The notes: generated by a model not told the origin, from the letters alone. A DNA stretch of 64,000 bases from Calliopsis andreniformis (GCF_051401765.1 NW_027480594.1:124001-188000); one strand, 5' to 3'; shown: positions 27,011 to 40,388, counted from the stretch's first letter. Numbers and translations: made by a program.

Positions 27011-30000
27011 TCCTCAAACCTCAATCCTCAATCCTCATTCTTCAATCCTCAATACCCAATCCTCAATCTTCAATCCTCAATACTCAATCCTCAATTCTCA
27101 ATCATCAATCCTCAGACCTCAGTCCTCAAACCTCAATCCTCAATCCTCAGTCCTCAATCCGCAATCCTCAATCCTCAAACCTCAATCCTCAATTCTCAAT
27201 ATTCAAGACACAACCCTCAGCCATCAGTCCTCAATACTCAACCATCAATCCTCAATTCACAATACTCAATAGAATATTCTGAATACTCATGGTTCAATAC
27301 TCAATCCACAATATTCAATAATCAAATCTCAATCCTCAATCTTCAATCCTCAATACTCAATTTCAATCCTCAATCCTCAATTCTCAATCCCCAATACTCA
27401 ATCCTCAACCGTCAATCCTCAATCCCCAATCCTCAATCTTCAATCCTCAACCTCAATCCTCAATCCTCAATCCTCAATCCTCAATCTTCAATCCTCAATA
27501 CTCAATCTTCAATCCTCAATCATCAATCCTCAGTCCTCAATCCTCAATCCTCAATCCTCAATCCTCAATTCTCAATCCTCAATCCTCAATACGTAATCTG
27601 CAATTGTCAATCCTCAATCCTCAATCCTCAATCCTCATTCTTCAATCCTCAATACCCAATCTTCAATCTTCAATCCTCAATCCTCAATCCACAATCCTCA
27701 ACATTCAATCCTCAATCCTCAATCCTCAATTCTCAATCCTCAATCTTCAATCCTCAATACTCAATCTTCAATCCCCAATCCTCAATTCTCAATCCTCAAT
27801 CCTCAATGTTCAATCCTCAGTACTCAATCTTCAATCCTCAATTCTCAATCCTCAATCCTCAATCCTCATTCTTCAATCCTCAACACCCAATCCTCAATCT
27901 TCAATCCTCAATCCTCAGTCCTCAATTCTCAATCCTCAATCCTCAATCCTCAGACCTCAAGCATCAATATTCAACCCTCAGTCCTCGTCCTCTATCCACA
28001 ACCATCAATCCTCAATCCTCAACCTTCAATCATCAATATTCAATCTTCAATCCTCAATCCTCAATCCTCAATCCTCAATCCTCAATCCACAATCCTCAAT
28101 CTTCAATCCTCAATCCTCAATCCTCAATCTTCAATCCTCAACCTCAAACCTCAATCCTCAATCCTCAATCCTCAATCCTCAATCTTCAATCCTCAATACC
28201 CAATCCTCAATCTTCAATCCTGAATCCTCAACTCTCAATCCTCAATCCTCTATCCTCAGACCTCACACATCAATACTCAACCCTCAGCCCTCGTCCTCAA
28301 TCCACGACACTCAATCCTCAATCCTCAATAATCAATCATCAATATTCAATCTTCAGTCCTCAATCCTCAATCCTCAATCCTCAATCCTCAATCCTCAATG
28401 TTCAATCCGAAATACCCAATCCTCAATCTTCAATCCTCAATCCTCAATTCTCAATCCTCAACCCTCAATACTCAATTCTCAATTCTCAGTCCTGAAACCA
28501 CAATCCTGAATCCACAATCCTCAATCTTCAATCCTCAATCATCAGTCCTCAATTCTCAATCCTCAATCATCAGTCCTCATCCTCAATTCTCAATTCTCAA
28601 TCCTCTATCCTCAATCCTCAATCTTCAATCCTCAATAATCAATCTCCAATCCTAGATCCTCGATCCCCAATTTTCAAACCTTAATACTCAATCTTCAATC
28701 CTCAATCCCCAGTCATCAATCTTCAATCCTCAATGCTCAATCCTCAATCCTCAATCCTCAGTCCTCAATCCACAATCCTCAATCCTCAAACCTCAATCCT
28801 CAACCGTCAGTCCTCGTCCTCAATCCTCAAACCTCAATCCTCGATCCTCAACATTCAATCATCAATACTGAATCTTCAATCCTCAATGCTCTATCCTCAA
28901 TCCTCAACCCTCAATCCTCAATCCTCAATACCCAATCCTCAATCTTCAATCTTCAATCCTCAATCCTCAATCCTCAGTCCTCAAACATCAATCCTGAATC
29001 CTCAATCCTGAAACCTCGATCCTCAGCACTCAGTCCTCAACAATCAGTAGTCAATCCTCAATCCTCAATGGAATATCATCAATTTACAGATTTCAATGCT
29101 CAATACTCAATCTGCAGTCTTCAAGTCTCTATTCTCAAACATCAATTCTCATCACTCAACCCTCAACACTCAATCCTCAATCCTCAATCCTCAATCCTCA
29201 ATCCTCAACCCTCAATCCTCATTCCTCAAACCTCAATCCTCAACCCTCAGTCCTCATCCTCAATTCTCAATTCTCAATCCTCAATACTCAATCCTCAATC
29301 TTCAATCCTCAATCCTCAAACCTCAATCCTCAATCCTCATTTCTCAATCCTCAATACCCAATCCTCAATCTTCAATCGTCAATCCTCAATCCTCAATTCT
29401 CAATCCTCAATCCTTAATCCTCAGACCACAAACATCAATATTCAACCCTCAGTCCTCGTCCTCAATCCACAACCCTCAATCCTCAGTCCTCAATATTCAA
29501 TCATCAATATTCAATCTTCAATCCTCAATCCTCAATCCTCAATCCTCAATCCTCAATCCTCAATCTTCAATCCTCGAACCTCAATCCTCAATACTCAATC
29601 CTCAATCCTCAATCCTCAATACTCAATCCTCGATCCTCAATACTCAATCTTCAATACTCAATCCTCAATCCTCAATCCTCAATCCTCATTCTTCAATCCT
29701 CAATACCAAATCCTCAATCTTCAATCCTCAGTCCTCAGTCCTCAATCCTCAATCCTCAATCCTCATTCTTCGATCCTCAATACCCAGTCCTCAATCTTCC
29801 ATCCTCAATCCTCAATCCTCATTTCTCAATCGTCAATCCTCAGTCCTCTGCCCTCAAACATCAATACACAACCCTCAGCCCTCATCCTCAATCCTCAATC
29901 GTCAGTCCTCAATCCTCAGCCCTCAGTCCTCAAACCTCAATGCTCAATCCTCAAACCCATTCCTCAATCCTCAATCCTCAATCATCAATCCTCAATCTTC

Positions 30001-30303
30001 AATACTCATTCCTGAATCCTCAATCCACAATCCTCAATCCTCAATCATCAATCCTCAACCTTCAATACTCAATCCTCAATCCTCAATCCTCAATCCTCAA
30101 TCCTCAGACCTCAAGTATCAATACTCAACCCTCAGTCCTCGTCCTCAATACACAACACTCAATCATCAATCCTGAATCTTCATTCATCAATATTCAACCT
30201 TCAATCCTCAATCCTCAATCCTCAACGTTCAATCCTCAATACCCAATCATCAATCTTCAATCCTCAATCCTCAAGCGTCAATCCTCAATCCTGAATCCTG
30301 AAC

Positions 30304-31673
30304 CCTCAATTCTCAGTCCTCAAACCTCAATCCCTAATCCTCAATCCTGAATCCTCAATCTTCAGCCCTTAGTCCTCATAAATCAATTGTCAATCCTCAG
30401 CCCTCAATAGAATATCCTCAATTCACAGTTTTCAATACTCAATCCCCATCCTTCACTCTTCAAATCTCAATCCACAAATATCAATTCTCATCACTAAACC
30501 ATCAACACTCAGTCCTCAATCTTCAATCCTCAATCCTCAATCCTCAACCTTCAATCCTCAATAATGAATCTTCAATCATCAATCCCCAATCCTCAATCCT
30601 CAATCCTCAATCCTGAATATTCAATCCTCAGTCCCCAATCCTCAATCTTCAATCCTCAGTCCTCAATCCTCAATCCTCAATCCTCAATACTCAGTCCTCA
30701 GTCCTCAAACCTCAATGCTCAATCCTCAATCCTCTAGCATCAATCCTCAATCTTCAATACTCAATACTCAATCCTCAATCCTCAATCCTCAGTCCTCAAT
30801 CATCAATCCTCAACCTTCAATACTCGATCCTCAACCCCAGTGCTCAATACTCAACCATCAACCCTCAATTCTCAATACTCAATAGAATATCCTGAATTCT
30901 CAGGATTCAATACTCAAACCTCAAACCTCAACCCTCAGCCCTCATCCTCCATCTTCAATCCTCTATCCTCAATCCTCAATCTTCAATCCTCAATACTCAA
31001 TCTTCAATCCTCAATCCTCAATCCTCAATCCTCATTCTTCAATCCTCAATACCCAATCCTCAATCTTCAATCCCCAATCCTCAATCCTCAATTCTCAATC
31101 CTCAATCCTCAATCCCCAGACCTCAATCATCAATACTCAACCCTGAGTCCTCGTCCAAAATCCATAACCCTCAATCCTCAATCCTCAATCTTCAATCATC
31201 AATACTCAATCTTCAGTCCTCAATCCTCAATCCTCAACCCTCAATCCTCAATCCTCATTGTTCAATCCGCAATACCCAATCCTCAATCTTCAATCCTCAA
31301 TCCTCAATCCTCAATCCTCAATTCTCAATACTCAGTCCTCAATTCTCCGTCCTCAAACCTCAATCCTGAATCCACAATCCTGAATCCTCAATCTTCAGAC
31401 CTCAGTCCTCAACAATCAGTCGTCAATTCTCAGTCCTCAATAGAATATCATCAACTCACACATTTCAATACTCAATAATCAATCTGCAATCTTCAAATCT
31501 CCATCCACAAACATCAATTCTCATCACTCAACCCTCAACGCTCAGTCCCCAATCCTCAATATTCAATCCTCATTCCTCAATCCTCAATTCTCAATCCTCA
31601 ATCCTCAGTCCTCAGACCTCAAACCTCAATTCGTCAACTCTCAGCCCTCATCCTCTATCCTCAATCCTCAATC
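30304..31673. repeat. Module A, copy 1 (1,370 bp)
   Basis: The segment matches 34506-35875 at a constant offset of 4,202 bases. The left edge is a C/T mismatch at 30303/34505 and the right edge a T/C mismatch at 31674/35876. Only scattered substitutions were noticed between them (C/T at 31454/35656; CAAACC versus CACACC near 31624/35826). The module carries the 18 bp inverted repeat, a TCGTCCAAAATCCATAACC string and a GAATATCATCAA landmark. Confidence 0.85.
30889..30906. repeat. 18 bp inverted repeat, ATCCTGA-ATTC-TCAGGAT
   Basis: Perfect 7-base arms flank a 4-base spacer. Hairpin potential is unusual here because the + strand has almost no G to pair with its C. Identical copies lie at 35091-35108, 38250-38267 and 53040-53057, each at the same place within module A. 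Whether it has any role is unknown; it may simply ride along with the module. Confidence 0.8.
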
Positions 31674-31826
31674 TTCATTCCTCAATCCTCAATCCTCAAG
31701 CCTCAATCCTCAATCCTCAATCCTCAGTCCTCAAACCTCAATCCTCAACCCTCAATTCTCAATCCTCAATCTTCAATCCTCAATCCTCAATCCTCAATCC
31801 TCAATCCCCAATCCTCTATCCTCAGG

Positions 31827-32792
31827 CAGCAGTACTCAATCTTCAATACTCAATACTCAATCCTCAATCCTCAATCCTCAATCCTCAACCCTCAACCCTC
31901 ATTCCTCAAACCTCAATCCTCAACCCTCAGTCCTCATCCTCAATTCTCAATTCTCAATCCTCAATTCTCAATACTCAATATTCAATCCTCAATAATCAAC
32001 CTCCAATCCTAGATCCTCAATCCCCAATCTTCAATCCTTAATCCTCAATTTCCAATCCTTAATTCTCAATCGTCAATCTTCAATCCTCAATACTCAATCT
32101 TCAATCCTCAATCCTCAGTCCTCAATCCTCTATCCTCAATCCTCAATCGTCAATCTTCAATCCTCAATACTCAATCTTCAATCCTCAATCCTCAATCCTC
32201 AATCCTCAATCCTCATTCTTCAATACTCAATACCCAACACTCAATCTTCAATCCTCAATCCTCAATCCTCAATTCTCAATCCTGAATCCTCAGTCCTCTG
32301 TCCTCAAACCTCAATCCTCAACCCTCAGCCCTCATCCTCCATCCTCAATCCTCAATCATCAATCCTCAATCTTATATCCTCAATATTCAATCTTCAATCC
32401 TCAATCCTCAATCCTCAATCCTCAATCCTCAATCCTCAGTGATCAATACACAATCTTCAATACTCAATCCTCAATCCTCAATCCTCAATCCTCAATCCCC
32501 AATCCTCAATCCTCGATCCTCAATCCTCAATCCTCAATCCTCAATCCTCAATCTTCAATCCTCAATCCTCAATCATCAATCTTCAATCCTCAATACTCAA
32601 TCTGCAATCCTCAATCCTCAAACCTCAATACTCAATCCTCATTCTTCAATCCTCAATACCCAATCCTCAATCTTGAATCCTCAATCCTCAATCCTCAATC
32701 CTCAATTCTCAATCCTCAATCTTCAATCCTCAATCCTCAATCCTCAATACTCAATCCTCAATCTTCAATCCTCAATTCTCAACACTCAATAG
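31827..32792. repeat. Module B, partial early copy
   Basis: It runs from the GGCAGC landmark (CAGC at 31827) through CTAGATCC (TAG at 32010), CTCTGTCC and GTGATCAATAC (near 32439). It matches the copy at 33591-34540 at offset 1,764 in its first part and 1,750 in its last part, a difference of two monomers. It reads CAGCAGTACTC where later copies read CAGCAATACTC, and CCTCTATCC in place of CCTTAATCC near 32,130. Confidence 0.75.
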
Positions 32793-32794
32793 AA

Positions 32795-33177
32795 TATTCT
32801 GAATACTCCCGTTTCAATGCTCAGACCACAATGTTCAATAATCAAATCCCAATCCTCAACCTTCAATCCTCAATACTCAATTTCAATCCTCAATCCTCAA
32901 TCCTCAATCCCCAATACTCAATCCCCAATCGCCAGTCCTCAATCCCCAATCCTCAATCTTCAATCCTCAACCTCAATCCTCAATCCTCAATCCCCAATCC
33001 TCAATCTTCAATCCTCAATCCTCAATCGTCAATCCTCAATCCTCAATCCTCAATCCTCAATCCACAATCCTCAATCCTCAAACCTCAATCCTCAACCGTC
33101 AGTCTTCGTCCTCAATCCTCAAACCTCAATCCTCAATCCTCAATATTCAGTCATCAATACTCAATCTTCAATCCTCA
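32795..33177. repeat. Linker module with CTCCCGTTTCAATGC
   Basis: This block has AGAATATTCTGAATACTCCC followed by GTTTCAATGCTCAGACC. Related copies begin near 37415, 40390, 50438, 52204 and 55180. The 40.4 kb copy lies 7,596 bases from this one. The copies at 37.4 and 52.2 kb keep CACAATATTC where the others have CACAATGTTC, which separates two lineages of the linker. Confidence 0.7.
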
Positions 33178-34505
33178 ATGCTCTATCCTCAATCCTCAAT
33201 CCTCAATCCTCAATATTCAAGGCACAACCCTCAGCCATCAATCCTCAATACTCAACCATCAATCCTCAATTCTCAATACTCAATAGAATGTTCTGAATAC
33301 ACATGGTTCAATACTCAATCCACAATACTCAATAATCAAGTCTCAATCCTGAATATTCAATCGTCAATACTCAATTTCAATCCTCAATCCTCAATTCTCA
33401 ATCCCCAATACTCAATCCTCAATCGTCAATCCTCAATCCCCAATCCTCAATCTTCAATCCTCAACCTCAATCCTCAATCCTCAATCCTCAATCCTCAATC
33501 TTCAATCCTCAATACTCAATCTTCAATCCTCAATCCTCAATCCTCAATCCTCAATCCTCAATCCTCAATCCCCAATCCTCTATCCTCAGGCAGCAATACT
33601 CAATCTTCAATACTCAATACTCAATCCTCAATCCTCAATCCTCAATCCTCAACCCTCAATCCGCATTCCTCAAACCTCAATCCTCAACCCTCAGTCCTCA
33701 TCCTCAATTCTCAATTCTCAATCCTCAATTCTCAATACTCAATATTCAATCCTCAATAATCAACCTCCAATCCTAGATCCTCAATCCCCAATCTTCAATC
33801 CTTAATCCTCAATCTTCAATCCTTAATTCTCAATCGTCAATCTTCAATCCTCAATACTCAATCTTCAATCCTCAATCCTCAGTCCTCAATCCTCAATCCT
33901 TAATCCTCAATCGTCAATCTTCAATCCTCAATACTCAATCTTCAATCCTCAATCCTCAATTCTCAATCCTCAATCCTCATTCTTCAATACTCAATACCCA
34001 ACACTCAATCTTCAATCCTCAATCCTCAATCCTCAATTCTCAATCCTCAATCCTCAGTCCTCTGTCCTCAAACCTCAGTCCTCAACCCTCAGCCCTCATC
34101 CTCCATCCTCAATCCTCAATCATCAATCCTCAATCTTATATCCTCAATATTCAATCTTCAATCCTCAATCCTCAATCCTCAATCCTCAGTGATCAATACT
34201 CAATCTTCAATACTCAATCCTCAATCCTCAATCCTCAATCCTCAATCCTCAATCCTCAATCCTCAATCCTCAATCCTCAATCCTCAATCCTCAATCCTCA
34301 ATCTTCAATCCTCAATCCTCAATCATCAATCTTCAATCCTCAATACTCAATCTGCAATCCTCAATCCAGAAACCTCAATCCTCAATCCTCATTCTTCAAT
34401 CCTCAATACCCAATCCTCAATCTTGAATCCTCAATCCTCAATCCTCAATCCTCAATTCTCAATCCTCAATCTTCAATCCTCAATCCTCAATCCTCAATAC
34501 TCAAT
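33178..34505. repeat. Module B, copy 1
   Basis: The order of landmarks is ATGCTCTATCC (33178), GGCACAACCC, GAATGTTCTGAATACACATG, TTTCAATCC, GGCAGC (33589), CTAGATCC (TAG at 33774), CTCTGTCC (TCTG at 34061), CTTATATCC and GTGATCAATAC (34189), followed by a perfect monomer run. It matches 36033 onward at offset 2,855, changing to 2,869 by the GTGATC landmark, a gain of two monomers. Confidence 0.8.
34214..34297. repeat. Longest perfect monomer run, 12 units
   Basis: Twelve consecutive exact TCAATCC units lie just after the GTGATCAATAC landmark. Comparable perfect runs occur at 41824-41907 (12 units) and 40116-40192 (11 units). I found no longer exact run by eye. They mark the most homogeneous part of the module B copies and are the likeliest places for slippage or assembly error. 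Confidence 0.75.
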
Positions 34506-35875
34506 CCTCAATTCTCAGTCCTCAAACCTCAATCCCTAATCCTCAATCCTGAATCCTCAATCTTCAGCCCTTAGTCCTCATAAATCAATTGTCAATCCTC
34601 AGCCCTCAATAGAATATCCTCAATTCACAGTTTTCAATACTCAATCCCCATCCTTCACTCTTCAAATCTCAATCCACAAATATCAATTCTCATCACTAAA
34701 CCATCAACACTCAGTCCTCAATCTTCAATCCTCAATCCTCAATCCTCAACCTTCAATCCTCAATAATGAATCTTCAATCATCAATCCCCAATCCTCAATC
34801 CTCAATCCTCAATCCTGAATATTCAATCCTCAGTCCCCAATCCTCAATCTTCAATCCTCAGTCCTCAATCCTCAATCCTCAATCCTCAATACTCAGTCCT
34901 CAGTCCTCAAACCTCAATGCTCAATCCTCAATCCTCTAGCATCAATCCTCAATCTTCAATACTCAATACTCAATCCTCAATCCTCAATCCTCAGTCCTCA
35001 ATCATCAATCCTCAACCTTCAATACTCGATCCTCAACCCCAATGCTCAATACTCAACCATCAACCCTCAATTCTCAATACTCAATAGAATATCCTGAATT
35101 CTCAGGATTCAATACTCAAACCTCAAACCTCAACCCTCAGCCCTCATCCTCCATCTTCAATCCTCTATCCTCAATCCTCAATCTTCAATCCTCAATACTC
35201 AATCTTCAATCCTCAATCCTCAATCCTCAATCCTCATTCTTCAATCCTCAATACCCAATCCTCAATCTTCAATCCCCAATCCTCAATCCTCAATTCTCAA
35301 TCCTCAATCCTCAATCCCCAGACCTCAATCATCAATACTCAACCCTGAGTCCTCGTCCAAAATCCATAACCCTCAATCCTCAATCCTCAATCTTCAATCA
35401 TCAATACTCAATCTTCAGTCCTCAATCCTCAATCCTCAACCCTCAATCCTCAATCCTCATTGTTCAATCCGCAATACCCAATCCTCAATCTTCAATCCTC
35501 AATCCTCAATCCTCAATCCTCAATTCTCAATACTCAGTCCTCAATTCTCCGTCCTCAAACCTCAATCCTGAATCCACAATCCTGAATCCTCAATCTTCAG
35601 ACCTCAGTCCTCAACAATCAGTCGTCAATTCTCAGTCCTCAATAGAATATCATCAATTCACACATTTCAATACTCAATAATCAATCTGCAATCTTCAAAT
35701 CTCCATCCACAAACATCAATTCTCATCACTCAACCCTCAACGCTCAGTCCCCAATCCTCAATATTCAATCCTCATTCCTCAATCCTCAATTCTCAATCCT
35801 CAATCCTCAGTCCTCAGACCTCACACCTCAATTCGTCAACTCTCAGCCCTCATCCTCTATCCTCAATCCTCAATC
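34506..35875. repeat. Module A, copy 2
   Basis: This is the partner of 30304-31673 at offset 4,202. From about 34880 it also matches 38039 onward at offset 3,159. Its right end switches within a few bases into a module B-type sequence (CAATCGTCAATCC), whereas copies 1 and 3 continue into CAATCTTCATTCC. It contains the inverted repeat at 35091-35108. Confidence 0.85.
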
Positions 35876-38038
35876 CTCAATCGTCAATCCTCAATCCTCA
35901 ATCCTCAATCCTCAATCCACAATCCTCAATCCTCAAACCTCAATCCTCAACCGTCAGTCTTCGTCCTCAATCCTCAAACCTCAATCCTCAATCCTCAATA
36001 TTCAGTCATCAATACTCAATCTTCAATCCTCAATGCTCTATCCTCAATCCTCAATCCTCAATCCTCAATATTCAAGGCACAACCCTCAGCCATCAATCCT
36101 CAATACTCAACCATCAATCCTCAATTCTCAATACTCAATTGAATGTTCTGAATACACATGGTTCAATACTCAATCCACAATACTCAATAATCAAGTCTCA
36201 ATCCTGAATATTCAATCGTCAATACTCAATTTCAATCCTCAATCCTCAATTCTCAATCCCCAATACTCAATCCTCAATCGTCAATCCTCAATCCCCAATC
36301 CTCAATCTTCAATCCTCAACCTCAATCCTCAATCCTCAATCCTCAATCCTCAATCTTCAATCCTCAATACTCAATCTTCAATCCTCAATCCTCAATCCTC
36401 AATCCTCAATCCTCAATCCTCAATCCCCAATCCTCTATCCTCAGGCAGCAATACTCAATCTTCAATACTCAATACTCAATCCTCAATCCTCAATCCTCAA
36501 TACTCAACCCTCAATCCGCATTCCTCAAACCTCAATCCTCAACCCTCAGTCCTCATCCTCAATTCTCAATTCTCAATCCTCAATTCTCAATACTCAATAT
36601 TCAATCCTCAATAATCAACCTCCAATCCTAGATCCTCAGTCCCCAATCTTCAATCCTTAATCCTCAATCTTCAATCCTTAATTCTCAATCGTCAATCTTC
36701 AATCCTCAATACTCAATCTTCAATCCTCAATCCTCAGTCCTCAATCCTCAATCCTTAATCCTCAATCGTCAATCTTCAATCCTCAATACTCAATCTTCTA
36801 TCCTCAATCCTCAATTCTCAATCCTCAATCCTCATTCTTCAATACTCAATACCCAACACTCAATCTTCAATCCTCAATCCTCAATCCTCAATTCTCAATC
36901 CTCAATCCTCAGTCCTCTGTCCTCAAACCTCAATCCTCAACCCTCAGCCCTCATCCTCCATCCTCAATCCTCAATCATCAATCGTCAATCTTATATCCTC
37001 AATATTCAATCTTCAATCCTCAATCCTCAATCCTCAATCCTCAATCCTCAATCCTCAGTGATCAATACTCAATCTTCAATACTCAATCCTCAATCCTCAA
37101 TCCTCAATCCTCAATCCTCAATCCTCAATCCTCAATCCTCAATCCTCAATCCTCAATCCTCAATCCTCAATCTTCAATCCTCAATCCTCAATCATCAATC
37201 TTCAATCCTCAATACTCAATCTGCAATCCTCAATCCAGAAACCTCAATCCTCAATCCTCATTCTTCAATCCTCAATACCCAATCCTCAATCTTGAATCCT
37301 CAATCCTCAATCCTCAATCCTCAATTCTCAATCCTCAATCTTCAATCCTCAATCCTCAATCCTCAATACTCAATCCTCAATCTTCAATCCTCAATTCTCA
37401 ACACTCAATAGAATATTCTGAATACTCCCGTTTCAATGCTCAGACCACAATATTCAATAATCAAATCCCAATCCTCAATCTTCAATCCTCAATACTCAAT
37501 TTCAATCCTCAATCCTCAATCCTCAATCCCCAATACTCAATCCTCAATCGCCAGTCCTCAATCCCCAATCCTCAATCTTCATTCCTCAACCTCAATCCTC
37601 AATCCTCAATCCCCAATCCTCAATCTTCAATCCTCAATCCCCAGTCATCAATCTTCAATCCTCAATGCTCAATCCTCAATCCTCAATCCTCAGTCCTCAA
37701 TCCACAATCCTCAATCCTCAAAGCTCAATCCTCAACCGTCAGTCCTCGTCCTCAATCCTCAAACCTCAATCCTCAATCCTCAATATTCAATCATCAATAC
37801 TCAATCTTCAATCCTCAGTGCTCTATCCTCAATCCTCAATCCTCAATCCTCAATATTCAAGACACAACCCTCAGCCACCAATCCTCAAGACTCAACCATC
37901 AATCCTCAATTCCCAATACTCAATAGAATATTCTGAATACTCATGTTTCAATACTCAATTCACAATATTCAATAATCAAACCTCAATCCTCAATCTTCAG
38001 TCCTCAATACTCAACTTCAATCCTCAATCCTCAATTCT

Positions 38039-39034
38039 CAATCCTCAATACTCAGTCCTCAGTCCTCAAACCTCAATGCTCAATCCTCAATCCTCTAGCA
38101 TCAATCCTCAATCTTCAATACTCAATACTCAATCCTCAATCCTCAATCCTCAGTCCTCAATCATCAATCCTCAACCTTCAATACTCGATCCTCAACCCCA
38201 ATGCTCAATACTCAACCATCAACCCTCAATTCTCAATACTCAATAGAATATCCTGAATTCTCAGGATTCAATACTCAAACCTCAAACCTCAACCCTCAGC
38301 CCTCATCCTCCATCTTCAATCCTCTATCCTCAATCCTCAATCTTCAATCCTCAATACTCAATCTTCAATCCTCAATCCTCAATCCTCAATCCTCATTCTT
38401 CAATCCTCAATACCCAATCCTCAATCTTCAATCCCCAATCCTCAATCCTCAATTCTCAATCCTCAATCCTCAATCCCCAGACCTCAATCATCAATACTCA
38501 ACCCTGAGTCCTCGTCCAAAATCCATAACCCTCAATCCTCAATCCTCAATCTTCAATCATCAATACTCAATCTTCAGTCCTCAATCCTCAATCCTCAACC
38601 CTCAATCCTCAATCCTCATTGTTCAATCCGCAATACCCAATCCTCAATCTTCAATCCTCAATCCTCAATCCTCAATCCTCAATTCTCAATACTCAGTCCT
38701 CAATTCTCCGTCCCCAAACCTCAATCCTGAATCCACAATCCTGAATCCTCAATCTTCAGACCTCAGTCCTCAACAATCAGTCGTCAATTCTCAGTCCTCA
38801 ATAGAATATCATCAATTCACACATTTCAATACTCAATAATCAATCTGCAATCTTCAAATCTCCATCCACAAACATCAATTCTCATCACTCAACCCTCAAC
38901 GCTCAGTCCCCAATCCTCAATATTCAATCCTCATTCCTCAATCCTCAATTCTCAATCCTCAATCCTCAGTCCTCAGACCTCACACCTCAATTCGTCAACT
39001 CTCAGCCCTCATCCTCTATCCTCAATCCTCAATC
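38039..39034. repeat. Module A, copy 3 (5'-truncated)
   Basis: It matches 34880-35875 at offset 3,159 and lacks the first 370 or so bases of copies 1 and 2, being joined instead to a linker-type sequence ending in CAACTTCAATCC. It contains the inverted repeat at 38250-38267 and a CGTCCCCAAACC variant not seen in copies 1 and 2. Its 14,790 bp partner is 52829-53824, with the inverted repeat at 53040. Confidence 0.8.
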
Positions 39035-39092
39035 TTCATTCCTCAATCCTCAATCCTCAAGCCTCAATCCTCAATCCTCAATCCTCAGTCCT

Positions 39093-40388
39093 CGAACCTC
39101 AATCCTCAACCGTCAGTCTTCGTCCTCAATCCTCAAACCTCAATCCTCAATCCTCAATATTCAGTCATCAATACTCAATCTTCAATCCTCAATGCTCTAT
39201 CCTCAATCCTCAATCCTCAATCCTCAATATTCAAGGCACAACCCTCAGCCATCAATCCTCAATACTCAACCATCAATCCTCAATTCTCAATACTCAATAG
39301 AATGTTCTGAATACACATGGTTCAATACTCAATCCACAATACTCAATAATCAAGCCTCAATCCTGAATATTCAATCGTCAATACTCAATTTCAATCCTCA
39401 ATCCTCAATTCTCAATCCCCAATACTCAATCCTCAATCGTCAATCCTCAATCCCCAATCCTCAATCTTCAATCCTCAACCTCAATCCTCAATCCTCAATC
39501 CTCAATCCTCAATCTTCAATCCTCAATACTCAATCTTCAATCCTCAATCCTCAATCCTCAATCCTCAATCCTCAATCCTCAATCCCCAATCCTCTATCCT
39601 CAGGCAGCAATACTCAATCTTCAATACTCAATACTCAATCCTCAATCCTCAATCCTCAATCCTCAACCCTCAATCCGCATTCCTCAAACCTCAATCCTCA
39701 ACCCTCAGTCCTCATCCTCAATTCTCAATTCTCAATCCTCAATTCTCAATACTCAATATTCAATCCTCAATAATCAACCTCCAATCCTAGATCCTCAATC
39801 CCCAATCTTCAATCCTTAATCCTCAATCTTCAATCCTTAATTCTCAATCGTCAATCTTCAATCCTCAATACTCAATCTTCAATCCTCAATCCTCAGTCCT
39901 CAATCCTCAATCCTTAATCCTCAATCGTCAATCTTCAATCCTCAATACTCAATCTTCAATCCTCAATCCTCAATTCTCAATCCTCAATCCTCATTCTTCA
40001 ATACTCAATACCCAACACTCGATCTTCAATCCTCAATCCTCAATCCTCAATTCTCAATCCTCAATCCTCAGTCCTCTGTCCTCAAACCTCAATCCTCAAC
40101 CCTCAGCCCTCATCCTCAATCCTCAATCCTCAATCCTCAATCCTCAATCCTCAATCCTCAATCCTCAATCCTCAATCCTCAATCCTCAATCCTCAATCTG
40201 CAATCCTCAATCCTCAAACCTCAATCCTCAATCCTCATTCTTCAATCCTCAATACCCAATCCTCAATCTTGAATCCTCAATCCTCAATCCTCAATCCTCA
40301 ATTCTCAATCCTCAATCTTCAATCCTCAATCCTCAATCCTCAATACTCAATCCTCAATCTTCAATCCTCAATTCTCAACACTCAATAG
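39093..40388. repeat. Module B, copy 3, with an internal deletion
   Basis: It follows the 36.0 kb copy at offset 3,159 as far as CAGCCCTCATCC near 40110. Then the CTTATATCC and GTGATCAATAC landmarks are missing, replaced by eleven perfect monomers at 40116-40192 that rejoin the module at CAATCTGCAATCC. The deletion is carried unchanged in the partner near 54,900, so it predates the 14.8 kb duplication. Confidence 0.75.

Larger units (their letters stand above)
21900..30303. repeat. Middle domain: satellite with a different marker set
   Basis: This region is marked by AATGCTCTATCCTCAATCC followed by CAATATTCAAGACACAACCC, and by CAATACAATATTCTGAATAC followed by TCATGGTTCAATACTC. ATGCTCTATCC landmarks lie at 22661, 23018, 24063, 24418, 25019, 26129 and 28886. 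A TTTCAATCC string gives a 6-base unit in the same place in each copy. The last part, about 29.06-30.3 kb, is a less ordered mixture that brings back the GAATATCATCAATT module (29071). No gene is visible anywhere in it. Confidence 0.75.

Noticed and set aside
26465..28495. Long open reading frame of 676 codons on the + strand, the longest of many
   Set aside because: It is the SILNPQS cycle produced by the heptamer in any + frame. The start is a variant monomer giving ATG, the stop another variant, and overlapping frames of similar content exist. No domain, codon bias or promoter is visible.
31640..31660. CENP-B box-like element near ATTCGTCAACTCTC
   Set aside because: Only a few bases resemble the known CENP-B box (no GGAAAC-type core), and the string is an ordinary two-substitution monomer variant.
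36150..36170. Promoter-like AT-rich strings such as GAATATTC and TATATCC
   Set aside because: They are monomer variants repeated at fixed positions in every module, with no gene downstream.
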